Shown: piece after piece, positions 25,844-33,182 of the stretch | Numbering within the stretch: position 1 is the stretch's first letter | Layout: each line of letters starts with the position of its first letter | Assembly (NCBI RefSeq): GCF_016598485.1 | Contig: NZ_JAEMUW010000003.1 | Location: 124,001-188,000, forward strand | Length of the DNA stretch: 64,000 nt | Reading direction: 5' to 3' | Source: Micromonospora coerulea | GTDB lineage: Bacteria; Actinomycetota; Actinomycetes; Mycobacteriales; Micromonosporaceae | The notes under the pieces: generated by a model | What the model was told of the DNA's origin: nothing | What the model saw: only the letters and a program-made list of their open reading frames with translations | The model's database searches: none | Program-made: the position numbers and the translations under genes

Positions 25844-26479
25844 GTGAGCAGTTCGGTGGCATACCTGGTGATGGCGCTGGGGTGTCTGATCGGGGTGGCC
25901 GGTGTGGTGATCGCCGTGGTGGCGGTGTCCCGCTCCCGCTCCCGGTCCGCGCCGCGCCCGCCGGCCCCCGGTGACCCGTTCCGCGACCGGGACGCCGACG
26001 CGCTGCGCGGTGACCCCCGCACGCTCCGGCCCGGGGACATCGTGGAGATCCGCCAGGTGCCGTACACCGTCCGCGGCTCGGTGCACCTGGTCGAAGGCGG
26101 CTGGAGCTGGGCGGAACACCTGCTCGACGACGCCGGTGGGGTGAGGCGCTGGATCTCCGTCGAGACGGACCCGGACCTGGAGCTGGTGCTCTGGACCGCC
26201 GAGCCGTCCGCCACCGTCACGCCGGGCGCGCCCACCCTCGACGTCGCCGGCCGGCGCTACACCTGGGACGAGTCCGGTCAGGCCCGGTACACCGCCACCG
26301 AGGGCACCGGCCTCGACCCGCGCGGCACCATGCGCTACTACGACTACCAGGCGCCCGGCGGGGCCCGGCTCTCCTTCGAGGCGTACGGAGAGGCCGGCTG
26401 GGAGGTGGCGCTCGGCGAGAAGCTGCACCGGGCCGAGGTCATGATCTACCCGCAGAGTGGCCCGGGCCAGGTGGGCTGA
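25844..26479 (+). CDS. DUF4178-domain membrane-anchored protein
   Basis: One N-terminal membrane segment (VAYLVMALGCLIGVAGVVIA) is followed by a basic stretch and a DUF4178 domain (about residues 50-205: LRPGDIVEIRQVPYTVRGSV, GGWSWAEHLLDD, YYDYQAPGGARLSFEAYGE). The GTG at 25844 has GGGGAGG upstream at good spacing. It heads a run of seven closely packed genes ending at 31325. DUF4178 proteins have no known activity; in many bacteria they accompany DUF350 and spermidine-synthase-like genes. Membrane-associated stress function is an inference from that company. Confidence 0.85.
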   Translation: MSSSVAYLVMALGCLIGVAGVVIAVVAVSRSRSRSAPRPPAPGDPFRDRDADALRGDPRTLRPGDIVEIRQVPYTVRGSVHLVEGGWSWAEHLLDDAGGVRRWISVETDPDLELVLWTAEPSATVTPGAPTLDVAGRRYTWDESGQARYTATEGTGLDPRGTMRYYDYQAPGGARLSFEAYGEAGWEVALGEKLHRAEVMIYPQSGPGQVG

Positions 26480-26481
26480 GC

Positions 26482-26973
26482 GTGCTCGTCACCCTGCACA
26501 CCCCGTACGTCGACACCAGCGCCGCCGACCTCACTCTGGCCATCGGCGGCCCGGAACGCCCCGCGCTGCACGTGCGCGAACTGACCCTGCCCGGCGGGCC
26601 GACCCTGCGGCTGCGCCTGCTCGGCGCCTCCCACCAGGTCATCTGCGGCGACCTGACGGAAACGGTCGCCTGCCTGCCCGGCCGCCCGCCGCACCTGCCC
26701 GGCACCCTGCACGACGATGCCGCCGGCTACCGGTTCACCGCCACGGTGCTCCGCCCCGTGGGCGACGGCCTGCGCGCTCGGGTGGCCGCGCTCCGCGCCG
26801 CGCTCGCCGACGACCCGTACGCGCTGGTCGGAGTCTTCCCCGGTGACCTGGACGCGGTCACCGCGCTCTCCGTGCGCCCCGACCCGCCCGCCGGGACGGT
26901 GGCCTGGCGTACCTGGCACGCGTACCCCCAGACCAACGAGCTGGTCCTGACCGAGACGGTGGTGGCACTGTGA
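26482..26973 (+). CDS. DUF2617 family protein
   Basis: The 163-residue soluble protein starts at a GTG 2 nt after the DUF4178 stop. It fits the DUF2617 family: MLVTLHTPYVDTSAADLTLA at the start, LRLRLLGASHQVICGDLTET in the middle and a WRTWHAYPQTNELVLTETVV C-terminus. The mostly beta character suggests a small barrel-like fold. No catalytic residues are evident. Its stop codon is the first triplet of the dispersed repeat at 26971-27022, after which DUF4247 follows. Role unknown beyond membership of the cluster. Confidence 0.82.
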   Translation: MLVTLHTPYVDTSAADLTLAIGGPERPALHVRELTLPGGPTLRLRLLGASHQVICGDLTETVACLPGRPPHLPGTLHDDAAGYRFTATVLRPVGDGLRARVAALRAALADDPYALVGVFPGDLDAVTALSVRPDPPAGTVAWRTWHAYPQTNELVLTETVVAL

Positions 26974-27022
26974 GCGCGAGGAGTGAGCCGGGTTTGCGAG
27001 CCCCGCAGTCGCGAACCGAGGT
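26971..27022 (+). repeat. Dispersed intergenic repeat, copy B (starts at a stop codon)
   Basis: This 52-nt element begins with the TGA of the DUF2617 gene and ends with GAGGT shortly before the next GTG start. It aligns with 9259-9304 (reverse strand) over its whole length, with about six extra nucleotides (CGGGTTT region) and a few substitutions. Confidence 0.75.
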
Positions 27023-27028
27023 GGTCCT

Positions 27029-27460
27029 GTGACGACGACGTACCGGCGGTGGATCGTGGTGGGGGTGGCCGTCGCGGTGGTCGGCGCGCTGCTCGCCGCC
27101 TTCGCGATCCTCGACGGCAACTTCTCCCCACGCGGGTACGTGCAGGACCACTACCGCCGCGCGTCGAGCCGGGACATCGGCCGGGACGCGCTGGCCTACA
27201 CCTCGACCCGGACTCCGAGCCAGGTGTCCGAGGACATCACCGACGCCTGGCGACCCGCCGACCAGTACGTCGACGGCAGCGGGATCTACCTGCGCTACGA
27301 CGACGACTCGGTGGTGATCCTGCCGGCGGCCGCCGGCTCGGTGATCCTGCTGGAGCGGATGACGACCGCCTACCCGCGCTACCACCACGTCGTCGGCGGC
27401 GGCTGGGGCTGGGGCCGCGGCCGCACCGTCCGGGGTGGCGGCCCCGGCGCCGGCAAGTAG
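27029..27460 (+). CDS. DUF4247 domain protein, membrane-anchored
   Basis: The 143-residue protein starts at GTG 27029. An N-terminal membrane segment (WIVVGVAVAVVGALLAAFAI) leads to an extracytoplasmic domain matching DUF4247 (DAWRPADQYVDGSGIYLRYD, then DDSVVILP). The Gly/Trp/Arg-rich tail (GGGWGWGRGRTVRGGGPGAG) is typical of the family. It lies 29 nt before the DUF350 gene. The function of DUF4247 is unknown; recurrent linkage with DUF350 and DUF4178 is what I recall of it. Confidence 0.82.
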   Translation: MTTTYRRWIVVGVAVAVVGALLAAFAILDGNFSPRGYVQDHYRRASSRDIGRDALAYTSTRTPSQVSEDITDAWRPADQYVDGSGIYLRYDDDSVVILPAAAGSVILLERMTTAYPRYHHVVGGGWGWGRGRTVRGGGPGAGK

Positions 27461-27489
27461 TCCGTCCGACCCCTCACCCTGGAGCTGAA

Positions 27490-27912
27490 GTGCAGAACCT
27501 CGCCACCGATCTGCTGGTCACCCTCGCCTACGGCGTGGTCGGCGTCGCCCTGATGGGGATCGGCTACGCACTGGTCGACCTGGCCACCCCGGGCCGGCTG
27601 AACCACCTGATCTGGCACGAGCGCAACCGCAACGCCGCACTGCTGCTCGCCTCGAACCTGGCCGGGGTCGGCGTCATCGTGGTCGCCGCGATCGCCGCCA
27701 GCGAGGACGACTTCGTGCTCGGCCTGGTCGGCTCCGCCGCGTACGGGGTGCTCGGGCTGGTCATCATGGCGGCGGCCTTCATGCTGCTGGACATGGCAAC
27801 CCCGGGCCGGCTCGGTGAGCTGCTGGTCGACCCGGAGCCGCACCCGGCGGTCTGGGTCTCCGCCGTCGTGCACCTCGCCACCGGCGCGATCATCGCCGCC
27901 GCCATCAGCTGA
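27490..27912 (+). CDS. DUF350 family integral membrane protein
   Basis: The 140-residue protein has four hydrophobic segments forming two similar halves, each beginning with a GY/AF-x-L-x-D-x-ATPGRL pattern (ALVDLATPGRL and MLLDMATPGRL), the hallmark internal duplication of DUF350. The GTG start is at 27490. Its TGA shares a base with the ATG of the next gene (TGATG), so the two are coupled. E. coli YjfL is a DUF350 protein encoded beside a PspA-like protein and a glutathionylspermidine-synthase-like enzyme, so a link between DUF350, membranes and polyamines is known as a pattern, not as a mechanism. Confidence 0.85.
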   Translation: MQNLATDLLVTLAYGVVGVALMGIGYALVDLATPGRLNHLIWHERNRNAALLLASNLAGVGVIVVAAIAASEDDFVLGLVGSAAYGVLGLVIMAAAFMLLDMATPGRLGELLVDPEPHPAVWVSAVVHLATGAIIAAAIS

Positions 27913-28691
27913 TGGCCACCGCCGCGAAGCGCCCGGGGAAGACCGCCTCGAAGGCCGTCGCCTGGGGCATCTGGCTCACGATCGGCGCGGTGGTCGTCGG
28001 CTGCGTGGCGGCCGGGCTGCTCAACGGCTCGGACAGCAGCACCACCGTCCCCGCCCCGGCGGCCGACGAGCGGGCCGACACCGTGCCGATCCTCGCCGCG
28101 GCCTTCACCAGCCAGGGCATCTGCTACGGCTGGCGACTGACGGACTATCCGACGGTGACGAGCGTCGGCTCCAACCTCGGCGACGGGACCGCGGTGGGCG
28201 AGGACCCGCGCTGCCCCCGCTGGATCGAGGTCGAAGCCGACGTCACCTACACCTCGGAGAGCAGCGAGGCCGCGGACCATGCCACCGTCCGGGTGAACGG
28301 CTCGGACGACATCGACGCCGCCGCCCTCCGCACCGTCGAGCGCGGGCTGGAGCGGTTCGGCCTGGACGCCGACGCCGTCATCGACGACCCGGGCTGGGCG
28401 GTGACCCGGGCCGCGACCACGCTGCCACTGCTGGCCGCCGAGGCCGGCCTGGCCGCACCGGCCGCCACTCCCGCCGCCGGGCCGACCGCCGCACCCAGCC
28501 CGCTGCCGGCCGCCGGCAACGACTTCTGGCGGGACCGCTGGGGCTGGGCGGTCGCCACGGTGGGGCTGCTCCTGCTCGCCGCGCTCTTCGTCACGGTGGG
28601 CGTGGCGCAGCGCCGCCGGCAGCTCCGGGGCGTGGTGCCCGCGCAGCCCGCCGGGGCGGAACCCGCCGGGCGTACCCGGGAAGAGGCGTGA
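27912..28691 (+). CDS. Two-TM protein of unknown function within the DUF350/spermidine-synthase cluster
   Basis: The 259-residue product has a membrane segment near residues 18-38 (AWGIWLTIGAVVVGCVAAGL), an extracytoplasmic domain of about 150 residues with two cysteines (ICYGWR, PRCPRW) that could form a disulfide, a Pro/Ala linker, and a second membrane segment near 213-235 with a short basic cytoplasmic tail. Start and stop overlap both neighbours (TGATG upstream, GTGA downstream), so it is an integral part of the operon. I do not recognise the family. Confidence 0.75.
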   Translation: MATAAKRPGKTASKAVAWGIWLTIGAVVVGCVAAGLLNGSDSSTTVPAPAADERADTVPILAAAFTSQGICYGWRLTDYPTVTSVGSNLGDGTAVGEDPRCPRWIEVEADVTYTSESSEAADHATVRVNGSDDIDAAALRTVERGLERFGLDADAVIDDPGWAVTRAATTLPLLAAEAGLAAPAATPAAGPTAAPSPLPAAGNDFWRDRWGWAVATVGLLLLAALFVTVGVAQRRRQLRGVVPAQPAGAEPAGRTREEA

Positions 28692-30256
28692 CCACCGACG
28701 TGCCGGCGCGGCCGCAGTGGCGCCGGGCCCGCGCGGCGGTCCTGCTCGCGGTCTTCGTCTGCGCGGCCTGCGGTCTGGTCTACGAGCTGGCGCTGGTCGC
28801 GCTGGGCAGCTACCTGATCGGTGACGCGGTGGGCCAGGCGTCGATCGTGCTCGGCGTGATGGTCTTCGCGATGGGCGTCGGCGCGCTGATCGCCAAGCCG
28901 TTGCAGTCCCGGGCCGCCGCCGCGTTCGCCGCGATCGAACTGACCCTGGCCCTGCTCGGCGGGCTCTCCGTGCTCGGTCTCTACGCCGCCTTCGCCTGGC
29001 TCGACCTCTACGGCCCGGCGCTGGTCGGCACCGCGTTCGTGCTCGGCCTGCTGATCGGCGCGGAGATCCCGCTGCTGATGGTCATGCTGCAACGCATCCG
29101 GGCGCAGTCCGCCGGTAGCGCGGTGGCCGACCTCTTCGCCGCCGACTACGTCGGCGCGCTGCTCGGCGGGCTGGCCTTCCCCTTCCTGTTGATGCCGATC
29201 TTCGGCCAGCTCAAGGGCGCCCTGGTGGTCGGCGCGGTGAACGCGGTGGCCGGCCTGGCCCTGGTCTGCACGGTCTTCCGCCGCGAGCTGAGCCGCCGGG
29301 CGCGCGTCGCGCTCGGCGCCGGCGCCGTCGTGGTCGCCCTCTGCCTGGGGTACGCCTGGGTCACCGCGCACGACTTCGAGCTGACCGCCCGGCAGCAGCT
29401 CTACCGCGACCCGGTGGTGCACGCCGAGCGCAGCCGCTACCAGGAGATCGTGCTGACCCGATCGGTCCGGGAGATCGGCCACACCGACACCGACCTGCGG
29501 CTGTTCCTCAACGGCGACCTCCAGTTCAGCTCGGTCGACGAGTACCGCTACCACGAGTCGCTGGTGCACCCGGCGATGGCCGGCCCGCGCGGTGAGGTGC
29601 TGGTGCTCGGGGCGGGCGACGGGCTGGCGCTGCGTGAGATCCTGAAATACCCGGACGTGCGCCGGGTGACCCTCGTCGACCTCGACCCGGCGGTGGTGCG
29701 GCTGGCCCGCACCGAGCCGCAGCTGCGCGAGCTCAACCGCGACTCGTTCGCCGACCCCCGGGTACGGGTGCTCAACGTGGACGCCTTCGGCTGGCTGCGC
29801 ACCGCCACGGAACGCTTCGACGTGGTGGTGGCCGACCTGCCCGACCCGGACGAGACGGCCACCGCGAAGCTCTACACGATCGAGTTCTACGCGCTGATCC
29901 GCTCGGTGCTCGCCGACGGCGGGCGGCTGGTGGTGCAGTCCGGGTCGCCGTACTTCGCGCCCCGGTCGTACTGGTCGATCGAGCGGTCCGTCCGGGAGGC
30001 CGGCTTCGCCACCGTGCCGTACCACGTGGACGTGCCGAGCTTCGGCGACTGGGGGTACGTGCTGGCCGCGCCGGGGAGCGCCGCGCCGGCGTTGGCGCTG
30101 CCGGCGGACGCCCCACCGCTGCGCTTCCTCACCCCCTCGGTGCTGGCCGCGGCGGCGGCATTCCCCGCCGACCGGGCCCGGATGGACGTGCCGGCCTCCA
30201 CGTTGTTGCAGCCCAGGGTGCTCGAGTACGCCCGGACGGAGTGGCGCGGCTACTAG
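28688..30256 (+). CDS. speE: Membrane-fused spermidine synthase-like protein
   Basis: Residues 1-220 hold about seven membrane segments; residues ~230-510 are a class I methyltransferase-fold aminopropyltransferase domain. Visible motifs are QYxE-like ERSRYQEIVL, LFLNGDLQFSSVDEYRYHES, the nucleotide loop VLGAGDG, VTLVDLDP, the acidic VVADLPDPDE and the gatekeeper-like LYTIEFY. It should transfer an aminopropyl group from decarboxylated S-adenosylmethionine to a polyamine or other amine acceptor at the inner membrane face. No decarboxylase gene (speD) is nearby. The GTG start overlaps the previous stop as GTGA. True substrate uncertain. Confidence 0.88.
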   Translation: MTTDVPARPQWRRARAAVLLAVFVCAACGLVYELALVALGSYLIGDAVGQASIVLGVMVFAMGVGALIAKPLQSRAAAAFAAIELTLALLGGLSVLGLYAAFAWLDLYGPALVGTAFVLGLLIGAEIPLLMVMLQRIRAQSAGSAVADLFAADYVGALLGGLAFPFLLMPIFGQLKGALVVGAVNAVAGLALVCTVFRRELSRRARVALGAGAVVVALCLGYAWVTAHDFELTARQQLYRDPVVHAERSRYQEIVLTRSVREIGHTDTDLRLFLNGDLQFSSVDEYRYHESLVHPAMAGPRGEVLVLGAGDGLALREILKYPDVRRVTLVDLDPAVVRLARTEPQLRELNRDSFADPRVRVLNVDAFGWLRTATERFDVVVADLPDPDETATAKLYTIEFYALIRSVLADGGRLVVQSGSPYFAPRSYWSIERSVREAGFATVPYHVDVPSFGDWGYVLAAPGSAAPALALPADAPPLRFLTPSVLAAAAAFPADRARMDVPASTLLQPRVLEYARTEWRGY

Positions 30257-30266
30257 CGTCGGTGGC

Positions 30267-31325
30267 ATGTCGCCCGGGTCGTCGCGCCGTCGCCGCACCA
30301 GGCCCGGGCTCGACTGGCTGCGCCACCGGGTGCCCACCCGGGCGGTGGACGCGGCCGCGTACCTCCAGGCGTTCGTGCTCTCCGGGGTGGTCACCGTGCT
30401 GCTTACCCGGGCGTACCTCAAGGCCGCCGGCTACCCGCAGCTCGGCGGGGGCGGGCTGCACGTCGCGCACGTGCTCTGGGGTGGGCTGCTGATGACCGCC
30501 GGGCTCGGCATCGCGATGATCTTCCTCGGCGGTGGCCCCCGGATGGCCGGCGCGATCGTCGGCGGCGTCGGCTTCGGGCTCTTCATCGACGAGGTCGGCA
30601 AGTTCGTCACCACCCGGACCGACTACTTCTACGCCCCGGCCGCCGGCATCATCTACGGCGCGTTCGCCCTGCTGGTCGTGCTCACCCAGGCGGTCCGCGG
30701 CCGGACCCGGCTGACCCCCGACGAGCGGACGGCCAACGCGCTGGACATGGTGCTGGGCGGGGTGCCCGGGGGGCTGACCGCCCGGCGCCGGGCGGCGGTG
30801 CTGCGGCTGGTCCGGGGCTCCGGCCCGGCCACCGAGGAGGCGGTGGTGCGGCTGCTCGACGCGGTGCCGCGCCGGGAGCCGCCACCGGTCCGGTTCTGGC
30901 AGCGCTGGGCGGCCCGGGGCCGGCGGGTGGTGGCCTGGCTGACCGCCCGCCGCTGGCTGATCTGGCCGGTGGTGGTCTACCTGGTGGTGGAGCCGGTGGT
31001 GACGGTGGTCGCCGTGCTGGTGGACGGGGTGACCGGCGAGCTGGACCAGCAGCGGGAGTGGGGCGCGGTGCTGGGCACCTCGGTCGCCGCGCTGATCACC
31101 GCCGTGCTGAGCGTACGGGCGGCGCTGCGGTTGCGCCGGGACCCGGCCGACGCGTTCCGGCTGTTCAAGCTGGCGCTCCTGGTCGACCTGCTGTTCGGGC
31201 AGATCTTCAACTTCACCGTCAACCAGTTCGGGGCGGTCTCCGCCCTCGCCGTCGACCTCCTCCTGCTCGGTGTGGTCACCGCCGAGCACCGGCGGCTCTG
31301 CCGGCAGGTGCCGCCCGCCGACTGA
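30267..31325 (+). CDS. Polytopic membrane protein of unknown function, end of cluster
   Basis: The 352-residue protein has about seven or eight membrane segments in two groups: residues ~30-145 (GGLLMTAGLGIAMIFLGGGP, GGVGFGLFIDEVGKFVTTRT, AGIIYGAFALLVVL) and ~230-340. They are separated by a basic cytoplasmic region of about 80 residues. The conserved-looking DEVGKFVT segment inside the membrane is notable. It starts 10 nt after the speE-like stop. I do not recognise a family; position suggests it works with the spermidine-synthase-like protein. Confidence 0.75.
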   Translation: MSPGSSRRRRTRPGLDWLRHRVPTRAVDAAAYLQAFVLSGVVTVLLTRAYLKAAGYPQLGGGGLHVAHVLWGGLLMTAGLGIAMIFLGGGPRMAGAIVGGVGFGLFIDEVGKFVTTRTDYFYAPAAGIIYGAFALLVVLTQAVRGRTRLTPDERTANALDMVLGGVPGGLTARRRAAVLRLVRGSGPATEEAVVRLLDAVPRREPPPVRFWQRWAARGRRVVAWLTARRWLIWPVVVYLVVEPVVTVVAVLVDGVTGELDQQREWGAVLGTSVAALITAVLSVRAALRLRRDPADAFRLFKLALLVDLLFGQIFNFTVNQFGAVSALAVDLLLLGVVTAEHRRLCRQVPPAD

Positions 31326-31421
31326 TCGGTCGACCCGCCGCCGCGGGCGTTCCCGCGCGTGTGCCGTGCCGAGCTGGCCTCGGCTGGTTACCGTGGGCGG
31401 GTGATCTAGGGAGGGAAAACC

Positions 31422-32228
31422 ATGGTCGATGCCCCCGGCACGCCCACCCGCGCCCGCCCCGGCGTGGTGACGATATCCAGCTGGCTGCTCATCCTGTTCG
31501 CCGTCATCCAGGTGCTCAACCTGATCCTGACGCTCTCCACCATCGGCACCGTTCGGGACGTGCTGCGGGACGCCTACCGCGGCACCGCCGCCGAACAGGC
31601 CGGCGACCTCGCCTACGCCTTCGGCATCGGTCTGGGCGTGTTGACCCTGCTGCTCGCCGTCGGGATGGTCGTCCTGGCACTGTTGAACAACCGTGGCCGC
31701 AACGGGGCCCGGATCACCACCTGGGTGCTGGGCGGCATCCTGATCTGCTGCACCGGCGGCAGCCTGGTCAACAACGCGGCGGGCGGGCTGACCAGCGGCG
31801 GGAACACCGGCGACATGCCGAGCGGTGAGGAGATCCAGCGCCGGCTGAACGACGCGCTGCCCTCCTGGTACGGCCCGCTCACCACGCTGCTCGGGGTCCT
31901 CGGCCTGCTCGCCCTGCTGGCCGCCCTGATCCTGCTGGCCCTGCCGAAGGCCAACGAGTTCTTCCGCAAACCGCAGCCGGCCTGGGAGCCGCCGCTGCCC
32001 GGCACCCCGTACCCGGGCCAGCCGTACCCCGGCCAGCCATACCCGGGCGGCCAGCCGACTCCCGGCCAGCCGTACCCGGGCTATCCGCCGGCTCCGGGCC
32101 AGGCCGCCGGTGAGTGGTCGCCGCCGCCGCCGGATCAGCCGCGTCCGGATCGGCCGGACGTCGACCAGCCGGGCCGGCGCGAGGACGGCACCCAGGAGCC
32201 GGGAGCCCGGCCGCCATCCGCGAGTTGA
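31422..32228 (+). CDS. Four-TM protein with Pro/Gly/Tyr-rich cytoplasmic tail
   Basis: Start ATG 31422 follows GGGAGGG. The 268-residue product has four hydrophobic segments (about residues 18-40, 65-85, 100-120, 150-175) and a 90-residue C-terminal tail made of YPGQP-type repeats and acidic/Pro residues. Architecture and some sequence (ALPKANEFFRK versus TLPAANAFFRR) are shared with the next gene, so the two are paralogues. Such tails are common in actinobacterial membrane proteins and may mediate clustering or binding to envelope partners. Function unknown. Confidence 0.7.
   Translation: MVDAPGTPTRARPGVVTISSWLLILFAVIQVLNLILTLSTIGTVRDVLRDAYRGTAAEQAGDLAYAFGIGLGVLTLLLAVGMVVLALLNNRGRNGARITTWVLGGILICCTGGSLVNNAAGGLTSGGNTGDMPSGEEIQRRLNDALPSWYGPLTTLLGVLGLLALLAALILLALPKANEFFRKPQPAWEPPLPGTPYPGQPYPGQPYPGGQPTPGQPYPGYPPAPGQAAGEWSPPPPDQPRPDRPDVDQPGRREDGTQEPGARPPSAS
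32010..32087 (+). repeat. 15-bp tandem repeats coding YPGQP units
   Basis: Five imperfect units of 15-18 bp (TACCCGGGCCAGCCG type) encode YPGQP, YPGQP, YPGGQP, TPGQP and YPGYP in the tail of the four-TM protein. Length variation between strains is likely. Confidence 0.7.
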
Positions 32229-32252
32229 CGCCCCGATAAGAGCGACGCCGAC

Positions 32253-32296
32253 GATCCCTCCGAGTAGGTTGCAAGCCGACGCCTACCGGAGGGATC
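32253..32296 (+). promoter_or_regulatory. Hairpin that would cover the ribosome binding site of the next gene
   Basis: GATCCCTCCG (32253-32262) pairs with CGGAGGGATC (32287-32296) and, after one bulged A, GTAGG (32264-32268) pairs with CCTAC (32282-32286); the loop is 13 nt. The right arm contains the GGAGGG ribosome binding site of the GTG at 32301. A TAGGTT hexamer (32265-32270) may be a -10, in which case the transcript would start inside the hairpin and the site would stay open. Confidence 0.55.
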
Positions 32297-32300
32297 TGTC

Positions 32301-33182
32301 GTGTCGTACCCCGATCAGGTGCCGCGCCGTCGTCCGGCGGCGGTCCTCGCGGCGGCCGCGGTGCTGGTGCTGATGGCGGTCGGCGCCGTGGCGTACGCCG
32401 TGACGAACCTGCTCGTGCTGGGCGGCACCGTGGACCGCTTCCGGTCGGCGGCGAGCGGGACCGGCGCCGCTGCCGGTGAGATCGACGCGGTGGTGTCGCT
32501 GCTGCGTGCCTCCGCCGTGCTCGCCGCCGTGGTCGGCGTGCTGGTCGGGCTGGTCCTCGTCGGTCTCGCCCTCGGGCTGTCCGCCGGCCGTCCGGGCGCG
32601 CGGGTGGGCAGTTGGGTGGTCTGCGGGCTGGGCCTGCTCTGCGGCTGCTGCGGGCTGGCGGTGCTGGCCGGTCAGCGGGCCGCGCCGCTGCGACTGGGCG
32701 CCGACGAAGCGGTCACCGCCGACCTGCTCGCCCGGCTCGGCGATGCCTACCCGGGCTGGTGGATTCCGGTGAACGCCATCCTGTCGGTGGCGCAGGTCCT
32801 GGGCTACCTGGTGGTCGCCGCGCTGCTGACCCTGCCCGCCGCGAACGCCTTCTTCCGCCGCCGCCCGATGCCACCGTCGGGCCCGATGCCACCGTCGGGT
32901 CCGATGCCGCCGTCCGGTCCGAGCGCGCCGAGCCACGGGTTCCCGCCGGCCCCCGGTGCGTCGACACCGCCACCCCCGCCGGGTCAGCCCGCCGCGCCGG
33001 CCCTCAGCCCCTGGCAGGCCCCGCCCGGTCACGGCCTCCCGCCGACCCCGCCCGGTCACGGCCTCCCGCCGACCCCGCCCGGTCACGGCCCCGCGTCGGC
33101 TCCGCCCGGATACGCCCCGCCCACCCCGCCACCCGCGTCGGCGCCGCCCGGCCCGACCCCGCCCCCCGAGGACCGCCCGTGA
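32301..33182 (+). CDS. Four-TM protein with Pro-rich tail (paralogue of the previous gene)
   Basis: The GTG at 32301 is preceded by GGAGGG. The 293-residue protein has four hydrophobic segments (about residues 13-38, 65-90, 100-118, 155-180) and then about 100 residues of Pro-rich repeats: three PMPPSG units and two to three PPGHGLPPT units. It is a diverged paralogue of the gene at 31422. Its stop overlaps the SDR start as GTGA. The repeats give a flexible cytoplasmic tail; function unknown. Confidence 0.7.
   Translation: MSYPDQVPRRRPAAVLAAAAVLVLMAVGAVAYAVTNLLVLGGTVDRFRSAASGTGAAAGEIDAVVSLLRASAVLAAVVGVLVGLVLVGLALGLSAGRPGARVGSWVVCGLGLLCGCCGLAVLAGQRAAPLRLGADEAVTADLLARLGDAYPGWWIPVNAILSVAQVLGYLVVAALLTLPAANAFFRRRPMPPSGPMPPSGPMPPSGPSAPSHGFPPAPGASTPPPPPGQPAAPALSPWQAPPGHGLPPTPPGHGLPPTPPGHGPASAPPGYAPPTPPPASAPPGPTPPPEDRP
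32865..32918 (+). repeat. Three 18-bp tandem repeats coding PMPPSG
   Basis: CCGATGCCACCGTCGGGC recurs three times with two to three third-position changes, encoding PMPPSG x3. Confidence 0.8.
33021..33090 (+). repeat. 27-bp tandem repeats coding PPGHGLPPT
   Basis: Two identical 27-bp units (33021-33047 and 33048-33074) and a partial third encode PPGHGLPPT. The identity of the copies at DNA level indicates recent duplication. Confidence 0.8.

Noticed and set aside
25671..25847. A 58-codon forward frame starting MTSSDAAPTQP
   Set aside because: No ribosome binding site and it overlaps the DUF4178 start; a leaderless peptide cannot be excluded but nothing supports it.
32865..33090. Tandem repeats as a CRISPR-like array
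   Set aside because: Units are in-frame coding repeats with no spacers, and no cas genes are present.
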